A stretch of DNA of 64,000 nucleotides, taken from Dicyema japonicum (taxonomy: Eukaryota > Dicyemida > Rhombozoa > Dicyemidae). The DNA lies in assembly GCA_011109175.1 (NCBI GenBank), contig RDEW01000022.1, positions 580,273-644,272 of the forward strand. The letters run 5' to 3'. The notes under the pieces are model-generated. The model saw only the letters and a program-made list of their open reading frames with translations, searched no databases and had not been told where the DNA came from. Positions 48,290-59,879 of this stretch are shown here, in pieces; positions within the stretch are counted from its first letter, which is position 1; the number at the start of each line of letters is the position of its first letter. The position numbers and the translations under genes were made by a program.

Positions 48290-48570
48290 GATACCTCGAC
48301 AAAGGAGTGATTGTTGGGAACGCCTTGATTATCGACGCTTTGGAAATCGATATTCCTGATCTGTTAGACCTCGGCCTGCAAGTGAATATGCAGAAGACAG
48401 AGATCATGAATGTTGGCTCTCCACAGGACGAGTTTTTCATTGTCCGAACCTGCCTTTAGGCCTTGTTCCCTGATGCGAGTATAGTCGAGTCTTCTGACAC
48501 TTTTCTTTATGGATGCTCTCTATTCTTGTTTGGGATGCAAAAGCTTACGAGGAGAAAAAATCGACTCGTA
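48290..48570 (+). mobile_element. LINE family D, RT palm fragment
   Basis: 'LLDLGLQVNMQKTEIMNVGS' (48370) followed by 'ALFPDASIVESSDTFLYGCS', the region after the catalytic box in family D-type reverse transcriptases. Truncated on both sides. Confidence 0.5.
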
Positions 48571-48589
48571 GTTAGTTACTGATTTTTAT

Positions 48590-49390
48590 TGAAACACTTT
48601 TCATCACTAGGTATGATTAGAAAGGTTGTACACGTGTATGCAAGACCTCAATATCAACATGCCTGTAAAAGTGAAAGCTGGGACATACGCTATAGCAATT
48701 ATCAGTGAATGCTAATATACCTATGGATAGTTACTGACCTACTGACTTAATTGATGTCGTCCATTGGATGGTTTATCACGTAAGCTGGTTCTCAAAGACA
48801 TTAGTGACGAAGGATTATACGATTTTTGATGGCAGATACTTGTCGAAATTGGAGGTGGGTAAAACTTATTTGGATACAATCACGACCAGCATTGGCACTT
48901 CTTGGGTGACTTACTTTTGACAATTCTCTATGCAATTTATTTGGAAGATGCTTTGAGGGACTTCTGAAAGAAATGGGTCACATAATCGAACGTCTAGTTG
49001 AACTAGTCTCTGAGGCAATATAGATTTTGTCTCCGACGATGCACAGTACTTATTTCAGTGTGAATAGATCCACATATTTTTTGAAAATATGGTAATTTAA
49101 AATATCAAAGATAAAACTGAAAAACTGAGCTTATTTTGATTGAACTTCACAGGTTAATGAAAAGTGGAAATTCATTTAAAAAAGAAAAGAAGCTCGGTTC
49201 GCTTCTGAGAGTCGCTGAGGACATTGCTCGTAGAAGAACGCTGGTATTTTGTTATTCAAAAAGATGTAGAGTATTAATGATCTTTTTTCTGATATCTAAA
49301 CAGGTCCCACTGTATAACTCAGGAACGTATAGAACAGATCTTAAGAGACTTGATGGACAGCAGTCAAAGAAGAGGAGAATATGTTGAAGG
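48590..49390 (+). mobile_element. LINE family B (RTE-like), late RT fragment
   Basis: 'TSIGTSWVTYF' with 'FSMQFIWKMLRG' (48895-48955) is a mutated 'VGTPQGD..SPVLF..YLE..LR' block. Later 'IDFVSDDAQYLFQ' (49020), 'KKLGSLLRVAEDIARRRTL' (49190) and 'VPLYNSGTYRTDLKRLDG' follow the family order. Decayed. Confidence 0.6.
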
Positions 49391-49679
49391 GGAAAATCAC
49401 TTAGTTCATTTATTTCTGATATTTCTAATTAATTTGTTAATGCTAAAAAAAAGTTATTACGGGGGGCGATAAATTATTGACAGAGGCGAAAATTATTTAT
49501 AGGGACGATACGAAAAAAAGGTTGAGAAACACTTGTAGAGTAATAACTAGACAATCTAAGTTCTATAATGCTAGAATTTTTTTATTTTATTTTATTGTTA
49601 AATAAAATAAAAGCAATTTTACAACGTTTTTCATAAAATCACGTGCTTGTGGTGCTTTGTGGCTAATTGGTTGAAGTTT

Positions 49680-49900
49680 CAGTTTTGTTCGTCTGTTCCT
49701 CCTCTTTCTTCCTATTAGAGTGGCGTCATGTGATCCAGTGCCAGGCCGGCACGAAAAAGGATCATTTTCTCTCCCCCACTCCACTGGAGGGTTTCCACAA
49801 CTGCAACTATGGACGTCTTTTACCCTTTAAACTGGATGCACTTAATTAGTGTTTACTTAACTTCTTTCTCTTTAACTTTAACAACTTTATTAGCAAGAAA
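49680..49900 (+). mobile_element. Short head-plus-tail LINE derivative, copy 2
   Basis: GAGTGGCGTCATGTGATCCA ... CCAGGCCGGCACGAAAAAGG ... GGAGGGTTTCCACAACTGCA ... CTGGATGCACTTAATTAGTG; the same order and length as 17440-17715. Confidence 0.7.
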
Positions 49901-50100
49901 AAATTAAAGAGGGAGTTATTTGGCCTCATGCCGCAAGTCCTGCAAACGCTTGGACTCTTCTCTGCGCTCTCAGGCCCCTTTTATCGTTTATTCTTGCTGC
50001 AACATACGAGTAACTTATTTCTCGATGTGTCCGAGGTTAATAAATAATTAAAAAGCGATAGCTAATATGGATTCTCGGAAAGTGCATTGTTTTGGTCATA
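49901..50100. other. Short intergenic sequence
   Basis: No feature recognised. Confidence 0.4.
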
Positions 50101-50109
50101 AACCCTATG

Positions 50110-51410
50110 AAAATGTTAGCGTGGTGTCATGTGGGTCACCGTAAAAAATGTCACACATTCCAAATTAGAAGAGAAAGAGCCTCTCCCTTTCCCCCATCTA
50201 TATGGACTTACATTTGTGATAGTTCCCCAGACTCAAACTTATGTTGTGTGGAGACATTGAAAGCAATCCTGGCCCTCAATGTGAACGGAATCAGAAGAAG
50301 GTCCTAGAACTTCGGGCACTCGTTGCAGAAATGAACGCTGATTTTGGACTAATCCAAGAATCAACCAACCACTCCAACACCTTCATCTCCCGGATACACG
50401 GTGATCCGTAAGGATCTGGAGAAAAGCCGCGGTGGAGGCCTACTCACTATTGTGAGGAAAAATATTGCTTTTACCGACATAAGCCCTCAAGTTGCAAATC
50501 TTTTGGACCCAGATTGTACTTTGGAGCAGATTACTATCAAGTTCTAGCTATTCCCTTCTTTCTGGATTACCTTGGTCAATGTGTACATCTTTCCACAAGG
50601 GTTCTGTCCAACTTCCTATGTTTTTCAAATATTCCGCTTTTCCTGACTGAAGAATTTACTAATATGTGGCGATCTCAACGCTCGTCATCCCTTGTGGCTA
50701 ACTTCACAGTCTGCCGACAACCGAAGTGAACACTTTGCAAATTGCCTTAAGGACATGATTGTCCTAAATGACCCTAACGTCCATACGAGGACTCCACTAA
50801 GAAGCACAGATGGTTGTAGATCCCCAGATTGGACGTTATGCTCTCCTTCATTGGCAAGACTCGCTTCGTGGAATTTGAGTTATGGTTTTTCCAGTGACCA
50901 TAACCCTATATCTCTACGTCTAAGAAGGATTTTGGTGGAGACGTATGCCCCAAACTCAAGTGAAAAAATTCAAGAATTATCGCAAGTCAGACTGGACCGG
51001 CATTAGTAATCATGTCGATGATGTGTTGGACAAGGGTCTGTCATTGGGAATAAGTTCAATGACGAGGCTCCAAAACTTATCATTGGGACAATCCAAAAAG
51101 CCGACAAGATTTTCATTCCTCGCTCGTCATGTGCAAAATTTGACCCTACTTTAAACTCACGCACCCTTCAGCTCATAAAACGAAGAGATTTTTTAAAACG
51201 ATCCAAACTGATGGACATAAACTCCTTGGGAGTAATCAGAAGACTAAACAAGGAAATCAATCTGAGCATTAAAGAACATCGGAACCAGAGATGGGGTCAC
51301 TTTGTCAATCGCCTAAATAAAAAAGAGCTCATCTTTCCGAATTTGGAGAACTCTGAAGCATGTCAATATCGTGTTGGAAGACGATCACGAGGTAGGAAAG
51401 CCATCTCTAG
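50110..51410 (+). mobile_element. LINE family A, head, endonuclease and linker
   Basis: Head GTGGTGTCATGTGGGTCACC, 'ETLKAILALNVNGIRRRS' (50255), 'DLEKSRGGGLLTIVRKNI' (50415), 'NDPNVHTRTPLRSTDG' (50768), 'SSDHNPISLRLRRILVE' (50890) and the linker 'LIKRRDFLKRSKLMDINSLG' (51170). The RT is absent; a family B end follows at 51415. Confidence 0.8.
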
Positions 51411-51414
51411 GAAA

Positions 51415-51865
51415 TGAATGTCAAATACACCCAAACTTACTCATAAAACATCAGAACTTTTTGAATGCTTCCAACAAGAACTTATTTGGGAAAATGTAAA
51501 CAACTGGAATGTCACGCTACTGCTGCTATCACGTGATAGAGGACGTAATGAGAGAAATTCAAATCACAGCAATTTATATCTTCCAATTTCTGATTCCCAT
51601 ACATCTCTATTAAACAAAACAACGTATGAGGTCGACAAAGAACTCACTTGCATAGGAAGAAAGCCGAAAACAGGAGAGGATCTGGATGATCTGAGGTCGG
51701 TTGCGAGAAACAGGGGAGGATGGAAACGACTTACAGCACGTATCCAGAAATGCATGGCAAAAGTGGAATCTCAAACTAGTAACTTTTCTGGTTCCGTGGA
51801 CATTGCTATTAATAATAATTTACGATTCCCTCCCTTACATGATATCTGGTTAGTTAAATAACCCC
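51415..51865 (+). mobile_element. LINE family B, 3' end
   Basis: 'SLLNKTTYEVDKELTCIGRK', 'GEDLDDLRSVARNRGGWKRL' (51675-51735), matching the C-terminus at 22325-22450 and 4990-5070. 147-codon open frame. Confidence 0.7.
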
Positions 51866-51869
51866 GACC

Positions 51870-53225
51870 ATTGGTAACACTAATGGTGATGTGCAATAAT
51901 CTACGTGACATTCTCATTTATTATATGATTATTCGTATAATATCCGGAAATAGATTATTTAATTGCAAGCATTAAAGCTGCCACAGTTATAACCGAACAC
52001 CTCGTAATTTGTTTATGGATATCCACCTGATGTATTACTATTATCCGTATTTTATTTGTGTAGAGGGGGAAGTTGGTTTGAAGTAAATATTATTTCAATA
52101 ATTTTGAACAAATTTTACAAATTGTTAACGAATTTGAGTCTGATTGAATTTTAGTTAGTAATGCTAAACATTCCGTCAACTATAAAATCGTTAAAATTTC
52201 ATTAAGTGAAGTAACACTATCACTATATTGTGAAAATTACAAGGCGAGTATTAAGAATTACATAAAACAGAATGGAACAAATTGGATTTAAATATTATGA
52301 GATGACAGAGCAGAAATTTGCAATGAAAATTATCAAATTTTGTCAAGTATACTTTCATCTGTAGAAAAAACCATTAAAATACTTAATATTTTAAACAATG
52401 TCAATAAAAATAAATAATATTTTTTAATTTTTTAAATGCTAGCTTTATTTTTATGTACTATTTTATATGGTTGTAACACATCGTGCTGTTTTATTGTGAT
52501 CGAACAAAACTGAATATTAAACTAGTCGTAGACTGGTCCTGAAGTGCTCATTCAATCTTTTGGAGTTGACGATAGTCATAGAAAATTTTATTCAAGTCTA
52601 AATATATTAATAGCAAGTTAGTTCATCTCACAGCCTGATAGCCTCATCTCTAATATATCTGTTCTTAAAATAAAGAACAATCAACCGAGGATCATACAGC
52701 GGCCACCCTAACTGTGTGGCTATTCCCAATCAGGATGACGAGATTCACTCAAATAGCTACAGCGCTCATGGAGATCATTTATTGACAATTTTGAGGATAC
52801 CTCCTTTCCAGTTCTGTACTTGAAGCCTTCCAAAATAATGTTCTAGGAAATTGAACTTATATTTCATAAAACGAGTTGTAGTATATATTTAAGACGCCCA
52901 GTATTTAAAAATGACACGTGCGGTCACTCAGAATGATTCTGAATCACTCGAATTCCTTTCAACAGGGTCACCTTAGGTATTTCGACACACGTCGAGATAT
53001 TATTTAGATGACCCACAGAAACTACGACAACACACAAGCACGTGACAAATTTTACTAATAATAGCAAATAACCCATTTCTCGTTGTAATCAAAAATAATA
53101 AAAAAGTCGATAAGCTTAATTAAAAGGTTCACAGATATACACACTACCACGTGTCCTAAATACGCAAACAACAAAACATAAAACAACAGCATCACAGTTT
53201 ACTAAGAAGCATCAGGACATCATCG
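51870..53225. other. 1.35 kb intergenic sequence
   Basis: AT-rich, no frame above 60 codons, no mini-intron chain found, several CACGTG palindromes near 52910-53150. This is the downstream side of the 342-aa gene. Confidence 0.4.
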
Positions 53226-53230
53226 GATTC

Positions 53231-54375
53231 CTACAATAAGCAACAATGTACAATTCTCTCTGCCAATTCTGTGACCCCAGAACACTCATCAAAGTATGAC
53301 TTGAACACACTCTCAGCCTCTTCATACCCACTCAAGTCCATTTTGCACAGAGTTCTCCTCAGGGGGAAGAGAGCCATAATACAACCACTCAATGATTCAA
53401 TGAACTTCTTTGGAAGAGGCCAAAGCACGTTTCGGCTCACATCAAACCTTAAGCTCTGCAATAATCACACCGACATCACATTTCGAGGGTACCGAACTCG
53501 TAGTTCTTCCAAACAATCAGCCAAGGTCCCCAACATGTGCGGCCACCTCTTATTGTTGATGTTCCTCAGCACTACGAGCGTCCCCAATTGTGTGTCAAAC
53601 ATACTCTGAGGCACGCACTCACGTGCTTGTCGCAGAAAGTACAGGAAAAGGCGACAGTCGTGGATAATCCGAATAACATACAAAGATACTTTGAATATAG
53701 AAGAGTTCTCCAAGATCGGGGACAGGTATTCAACTAAATCCCCCAGTTTGAAGTTCCTCAATGCGTATATGAAGACTATCTTCTCAGTAGCCACGGAAAG
53801 TAAAGAGATCGCTGACAGGTCTTCACAAAGTGAACAATGCATGGACAGGACGGTCTCCTTCGACAAGATCTCTGTCTGATGACGTCACAACCTCACCGAT
53901 GCTGCTGATGACTTCATTGGTGTCCCCATCAATCAAGACCTGGCACACGTTAGAACTGTTCCACTGATCGAGTGCCATATTTGCCTTGTTGGTCCTCATT
54001 TTTTGTTTTTCCTCCAAACTTTTGAGATGTTCAGGCGTCTCGTGCAACTCTAGATAGGTCTGTCGGTCCCGTCTATTTGTGAGCTAATGTGACTACTTTT
54101 GAGGTTCAATCTCCCGTTTGGTGGAGTAGTCCTGGTATAATTCGTTCTTTGCGTCAGATATCAGCTTTAGTTTGATGATCTGGTTATTGAGGACTTTGTA
54201 TTGGTTGTACACTACTTTTTTGTTTAAGTCTCTCACTAGAAATGCTATAAAAATGCTAACCACGTCTAAACACGATATAGCCGGTCTTTGGATCGTAACA
54301 ATGGAGTAGTCCTGAGAAGGATCCTTCGAGTACAGAAAATTCATATTTTAGGCCCACGTCAAGAGTCTCTGACAT
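53231..54375 (-). CDS. Unidentified 342-aa protein, 6 exons including a 15-nt micro-exon
   Basis: Minus-strand exons 54264-54375, 54097-54244, 53940-54072, 53897-53911 (15 nt), 53480-53875 and 53231-53455; introns 19, 24, 28, 21 and 24 nt. CDS 1029 nt, 342 aa, in frame at every junction. Seen: an N-terminal beta-rich segment 'SGLLHCYDPKTGYIVF' reminiscent of Sm-like folds, a charged helical middle 'KREIEPQKRDRQTYLE' and 'EEKQKMRTNKANMALDQW', and a hydrophobic helical C-terminal half ('ISLLSVATEKIVFIYAL', 'RWPHMLGTLADCLEELR', 'AERIVHCCLL'). No transmembrane segment or signal peptide is evident. Function not assigned; the Sm-like suggestion is weak. Confidence 0.75.
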
Positions 54376-54379
54376 TTAA

Positions 54380-55195
54380 CTTATGAAATTATTTTATTGT
54401 TTTTAGTTAACTTTAATAAAAATATATTTTAATAAACTTTAATACAAATAATTAAATAAAATCAAGGAACTGTTTCTTTAGAGTTTTTTTGCGACACCCG
54501 AAAGACACCTTTCTTGCTGCTGTGAAAAGCGCTAAACGTCTTGCCGATTATAGATCAAATTACGGAATACCTAAGAGACTTTCTTAGTATGACAAGATCT
54601 CAAGAGCATCCACTTTGGGTGGAAGTCTGATCATATCCAAATCCCTACTTATGGAGTCTATTCCAACATTACACTAGAAAAAGTAGGATGGTCCATGCAT
54701 GGACATAGTGATCGTTTAAGACTTTAACTTCTTTCAATCTGCTAGAGGAACAGGAATATGGTACAAGAGATGTGGTTGATTCTGATGTGGAGAGGAGAGT
54801 TATCAGCTACCATTTTTTGAGGATGATTTCCAGAGGTTCTGATGGATAACTACAGATAGACAAACACAACCAATACTTCTCTCTTCCCAAATCCAATCCA
54901 ATTGATTTAACTTTCCTCAACCTTTGACTGTTTCCGCAACTTTATTCAAACACGTGTAGCACATAATGTAGTTATGATTAATGAACCATACTTAAAATCT
55001 TTCTCCATTTTCTCGAATTAAAAATTCATGCGAATAACCCAGCTCTATCGTGCCAAATGCCAAGGTAAGGTCAATTCTATCCAAAACTTGGATGAACCCG
55101 TAAACGAAGGGAGCACAATGATAGGACAATTCTAAGCTTGTTGTTAATACAATCCACTAAGAATCAAGTTATGAATAAAAATCGTTAAACCAAAA
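54380..55195. other. Intergenic sequence with a possible decayed exon
   Basis: A plus-strand frame at 54505-54660 ('AKRLADYRSNYGIPKRLS', 'STLGGSLIISKSLLMESI') is broken by stops and unrecognised. Otherwise nothing. Confidence 0.3.
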
Positions 55196-55200
55196 ATAAA

Positions 55201-57101
55201 CTATTTACTCTTTGCCCGAAGACTATCGTCGAATTCCTGCAAAATGAACTGTTTGTAGTCATCAATGCTTCCATCCCACATATTAACTGATCCACTACGA
55301 CATATCCAAATTTCCTCAGCGACTTGGGAGATCAGTCGAAAGTCGTGGGAAACGAGGATAACCCCTCCAGGAAAATCAACAAGGGCATCAGCAAGAGCAT
55401 CAATAGTCTCCATGTCCAAATGATTCGTCGGCTCGTCCAAAAGAAGAATGTGCGGTCTCTGCCAGGCCAGCCAGGCAAACGTGACTCTGCATCGTTGTCC
55501 ATCACTGAGATTGCTCATAGGACACACCTGCTGTTGTCCTGAGAGCCCATAGCGACCGATTATCCTCCTCATGTCCTCAATCTCCTTCACTTTAGGGAAC
55601 TGCTTCATCATCAAATTAAGAGCATAAATCCCCAAATCAAGAATGTCCTGCAAGTGCTGGTGATAGCGACCAAATTTGAGATGACTGTTTCTTCTAATGG
55701 CTCCTTCCGTGGGGACCAATTCGTCACATATTAATTTTAGGAAGGTGGACTTGCCAGCACCATTTCTCCCAACAAGGGCCAAACGTGTATCGAGATCTAT
55801 TCCAAAGTCCAAATCGCGGAAAATATAAGGCATTTCACTCCCATACTTGAAAGACACATTCTGGACCATAATCACCGGGGAGGGATATCAGAACAACCAA
55901 AAAAAGTGAATGCAGGAGTCTTTTCACTCCCACTGGCCAGCATGGCAGTGCTGGTCCTCTCCATCATTCGTTTCATCTGCTTCTCCCTGCTCTTTGCCTG
56001 TCTAGCTAATTTTGCGGTCCCGTGTCCAAAGCGAGCAACGTAGTTCTTCAAATGCTGCATTTTACCCTGCTCCCACTCCTGTCGCTTCTGTTGACTCTCC
56101 TCCATGTTCATGCGAATAGTGACATACGAGTCGTAGTTCCCCTACAAATTACAGGAAACTCAACTGTGAACTGATGCAGCTTCTTCTTGTACATGAGAAG
56201 AATGCGAGTGCATACCCCGTTGAGGAAGTCCTGGGAATGAGAGACGATCAGAAGAGTCCCCTTGTAGCTGAGAATTACCATTTAGTGTACTTTCGTAGCA
56301 CAGTTTCCAGCCACACGCAGGACTCCAAGTCCAGATGATTGGTCGGCTCATCCATTAGTAGAGAGGAGGTCGAATCAACAGCGCACGTGCGAGAGCAACT
56401 CTCATCCGCCAACCTGCAGTCAAATAATATTATTAACCCCCAGAAAAGCTATTAAGAGGACGAGATTGCATTTCATGATTAAACCCCAATCAACGAGAAT
56501 CTTTGCAGCACGTGGTCTAATTTTATCGTATTCAATCTCCTCCAGTCGTTCATAAATATCCATTAACAATTCATGACAATCTCCATCCTCACACGTGGCC
56601 AATAAAACACTCTGTTCCTCTAAGCTCTCCCGTTCGGAGTCCACGTTTATTACAGAGTCAATTACAGACTTCTTCAGAAGCTTCCATCTCCCGTTTTAGA
56701 TGGAAGACATCGATATGCTCAGGGATTGGGAGGTCCCGACTAGCAAGAGCGGACATCAAGGTTGACTTCCCTTATGTAATGAGAATAATCAACCACATCC
56801 GTTGACTCCCACGAGTCCGTATCTTTGGCCATAATTGAGTTCTATTGATGTGTCCATAAGGAGCTCAGTCCCGTGGTATATCAGACTCACTCCATCGATG
56901 TGGACATCACGGGAATCAACGTGAGAAGAAAGCACCCCAGTACATGAACGGAATGCTCTCTCAGGGTCATTCTTATCTTCCAAGGAGACCTTCTCTCTAA
57001 ATTCTTTGTATCTTCAAGGAGATTAATGACAACGAGGTACTTTGATTTGCTTTTGGCTGGTTCTTTTTCTGATTTTTCTTTTTTCTTGAATCAGAAGGCA
57101 T
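55201..57101 (-). CDS. ABCF2: ATP-binding cassette protein ABCF2, 6 exons, with apparent single-base frameshifts
   Basis: Soluble twin-ATPase of the ABCF (GCN20-like) class, acting in ribosome assembly or translation. Minus-strand exons 57034-57101, 56794-57011, 56438-56770, 56291-56413, 56165-56267, 55201-56141; introns 22, 23, 24, 23 and 23 nt. Seen: start 'MPSDSRKKK' (human MPSDLAKKK), '[18 protein letters not shown]', first Walker A 'GVNGCGKST' split by intron 2, '[16 protein letters not shown]' split by intron 3, 'DEPTNHLDL', '[13 protein letters not shown]', '[18 protein letters not shown]', then the second cassette intact: 'GRNGAGKST', '[16 protein letters not shown]', '[16 protein letters not shown]', '[12 protein letters not shown]'. 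About 595 aa. Four frame breaks (near 56655, 56470, 56360, 55875), three of them a missing base in a run of C or A. Confidence 0.93.
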
Positions 57102-57129
57102 GCTGGCGATAAATTCAAGAAAACGTGTT

Positions 57130-57475
57130 TTTACATAATATAATTATATTATAATTATGTATAAAAAATATAATTTAAATTTTAATCAAAAACATGTTAG
57201 GATGGTATCTCTTCTTTTGTGGAGTTTTATTGCCAATATGGCCCGCAGGGTTCTTTGCTGTAATTCACCTTATTCCATCTGAAATGTAGTTTTCCTGCTA
57301 CAATTTACCTTTCCCCCTTAAAATTTAGTTCTCTTGCTATAATTTACTTACTCTTGCTAAAACGTATCGTAGTTGGGGAGAGTCTGACATTTTTAATAGA
57401 CAATGAAGTAAAAGGAAATTGTGATGATTGATAATATTCCTTATAGATACTAAAAGTTAAAAACTTAACAATTCT
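57130..57475. other. Intergenic sequence with diverged short tandem repeats
   Basis: Three diverged 38-40 bp units with the core GCT(A/G)TAATT(C/T)AC at 57255-57355. Upstream side of ABCF2; no promoter element is clear. Confidence 0.35.
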
Positions 57476-57479
57476 AGTT

Positions 57480-57830
57480 ACGAACCAAAAAGATATCCTT
57501 AAACCTCCTAACCCCCAAGTTTGCGGGAGCAATGATTAACGGTAGTACTACGGATAAATCAAAGCCATTTATTGTCAGAAAATACGAAAAACCAAGATGT
57601 TTTAAGGGTTTCAGCTCTGAAAATTCATTACGCACAAAATTCAAAAAGCGTGACGGGTTCGAAACTGTTCGATATTTTGAGGGGACATTTGGAAAAGTAA
57701 AACGCAATATATTGCTTGTAGTCGATCAGTCTCCTCACAAAATCTGCATGAATCTACAGCAAATTTAGTTAGGGTTTGCCTACTAATTGTGTGTAGTACA
57801 GCTAATAGGTGCTATTAGTACGTTAATAGC
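57480..57830 (+). mobile_element. Tigger/pogo transposase, DDE-domain fragment
   Basis: 'INGSTTDKSKPFIVRKYEKP' followed by 'RCFKGF' (family 'KPLVIGKS..PRCFKG') and 'NILLVVDQSPHKICMNLQ' (family 'LLLVDNCPAH', second catalytic Asp present) at 57550-57765. N- and C-terminal parts missing. Confidence 0.7.
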
Positions 57831-57949
57831 ATATTTATTACAAATTTAATAAAAATTATAAATTGAGATGGGGGAAATTCATCGTTTTAGCATCATGGGA
57901 GCAAGACGTCCAGGCAGCCACGGAGAAGAATAAAACATCATCTGAACCG

Positions 57950-58540
57950 TTTATTTGTGTAGATGAACAAAAACAGACTGACTAGTCCTAAGAAATGTGC
58001 TACATTCAGTTTCACAGGAAGAATAAGTCTATAGAAGTGGATGGGAAAACATTGCCATTTAAGGAATAACAAAAAATCCTGGGGGAGATCTTCGATACAC
58101 ATATATGTATTCGTGGCATGTCGAAAATGTGAAAAACAAGTTAATGAAAGCTATGTGGAAAATCGAGAACCACATGTACTAAAAAAATTTACTCCCAAAA
58201 TATTGAGCCATGCATTTCCTATGCATGCGCCTTATGGGTGCCTTCGATCTCTGACTAATGCTCATGAAATCGCGGTTATACAAAAAAGGGTTTCGAATTG
58301 ACAAAAAGTGGTCTACAGACAAAAGGAACATAATACCGACACCTTTGGCATCCTAATCCAAAGGAATAACGGAGGAGGTCTGATCAAACGTGATAAAGAG
58401 ACAACCCGACCCAACGAGTTGTAAGGGAGGAACATAGAGCCAAGCTACAAGCCTTTATGACAAATTTACATACAAATAATTTTTAAATATAAAAAAACTA
58501 ATCAGAATTTTTGTTAAAATACAAAATAATAATAACATTT
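57950..58540 (+). mobile_element. LINE family A (variant), 3' end with AAT tail
   Basis: 'VDGKTLPFKE' with 'KILGEIFDTHICIRGM' (58040-58120; relative of 'KILGITFDSLMTF'), 'VVREEHRAKLQAF'-like C-terminus near 58430, and an (AATAAT) tail at 58526-58537. It lies directly upstream of the truncated GALC gene. Confidence 0.65.
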
Positions 58541-58589
58541 TTAATATTTTATAAAAACATTTTTAAAGTCCAGGATTCAGTCGTCATAG

Positions 58590-59876
58590 GAAATAGCTTC
58601 CATCTAATACACCAGCTTCTAGAGCAACGGTGGAGTGCGCCTGTGCCTCCTGGAATCTTAGTTTCAAGTTACAATATAAATTCACAAAGAATTATGCTAA
58701 TTGATTGACCTTGATTTTAAATTGGTCTTTTACAAAATTAGAATTTTCTTCGAATTTGGTAACATGGTTTCGATAATCAGCCCATTTGACGAGATTCACA
58801 CAATCTGGATGGAGTTTTGTCAATAGAAGCTCCAAGATTTTAAAGAATGGGGGATCAGTCGTCGTTATGAAAAGCCCTGATGGTGAGGACTTTCTAATTT
58901 TGGTCGAAACCACGGTTTTCTGTTGTTCTATTTCAGAACGTCGGCAATCCCTTCACATTGAATTTCGTGGGGGATTTCAAAAACAAAGTATTCTCAAATT
59001 TATTTTAGTCTCTATATGTCAGGAAGACCAATCTGAACAGCGACAACGTCTCTTTATCAGGAATGGAACTTTTCTGGTAATTTTTATTACAATTTTAGAC
59101 AAACTCGGCAATTTTTAGTTTCACGTTCGAGAAGAATTCTGTTTATTCGTTTTCCACGAAAGACACTGATGACATTGTTATTCCAAGTCCCGGGGAGTTT
59201 CCGCGTTTATATAAAGATTTTGAAGATTTTGGTGGGACTTTATTTTAAGGTCTCCCTGTTAGCAGTGAGGCTCCGTATCTTGCACAGCAGGCTGACTCCT
59301 TCAAGTCATCAGAGAAATTGGGAATTCGCTTTACCGAAAAATGGTCACCGAATTACCAATATTTTAGAGTCCTGTCCCAACAACAGCTTTTACGATGTTC
59401 TCCCTTCTACACAATAGCTTCTTTTGGATGAAATTTAACGCTACTTTTGAAAAAATTAGCATCAATGTAAGGATTCCGACTTCTGACGACGTGATGCCCT
59501 TTCTTGCTCTTAGGACAAATTATGGGGGACTGTTCAGTTATTTGAGTGAAGGGCTGATTTTCTTCTACGACCCAATAAAAAATAAAGCCTACATTTACAA
59601 AGATATACGTTTTCCACCGTTTTTCTATTTTAAACAACTTTTTCCTATGAATCATTCCGAATGCCTATGGAATGAAAATAGAACGGAATTGCTGGTTTAG
59701 GATGACTTTGATTATTGATGTGTTTTGTGATATTAACCGGTAGGAAGACATCGTGGTGGCTAGGATCAACAAAGAAGTTGTGTTTAGTGATAAAATGACC
59801 GTCGAAAATCTACTTTAATGGCTTTGGAATGTCCGCATATGCCATCGGTGACTTTGACGACATTGAAGTAAGTCAT
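58590..59876 (+). pseudogene. GALC: Galactocerebrosidase (GH59) homolog, 5'-truncated
   Basis: Lysosomal enzyme that removes galactose from galactosylceramide. Only the C-terminal part is here: 'GILVSSYN' (human 'NLVASYY'), 'AHLTRFTQSGWSF' (human 'AHTTQFTQPGWYY'), 'GGFQKQSILKF', 'VYSFSTKDTDD', 'SSEAPYLAQQADSF' (human 'FSEAPNFADQTGVF'), 'FFWMKFNATFE', 'WFRMTLIIDV', and 'NGFGMSAYAIGDFDD' at the end. Mini-introns of 22 nt (58759-58780, 59077-59098) and 18 nt (59232-59249) are visible. The catalytic TIM barrel (about the first 300 residues) is absent; LINE and Tigger debris lies where it should be. One frame break near 59310 (CC to C) and an in-frame TAG near 59370 that may instead end a 24-nt intron. 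Confidence 0.72.
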
Positions 59877-59879
59877 AAC

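Noticed and set aside
57474-57768. Two overlapping frames on opposite strands
   Set aside because: Only the plus-strand frame shows transposase motifs (Tigger DDE); the minus frame is a shadow.
59232-59249. 18-nt intron as an error
   Set aside because: Considered a sequencing gap instead, but removal keeps the GALC-like frame and joins 'YKDFEDFG' to 'LPVSSEAP' as in the family; kept as the shortest intron, with caution.
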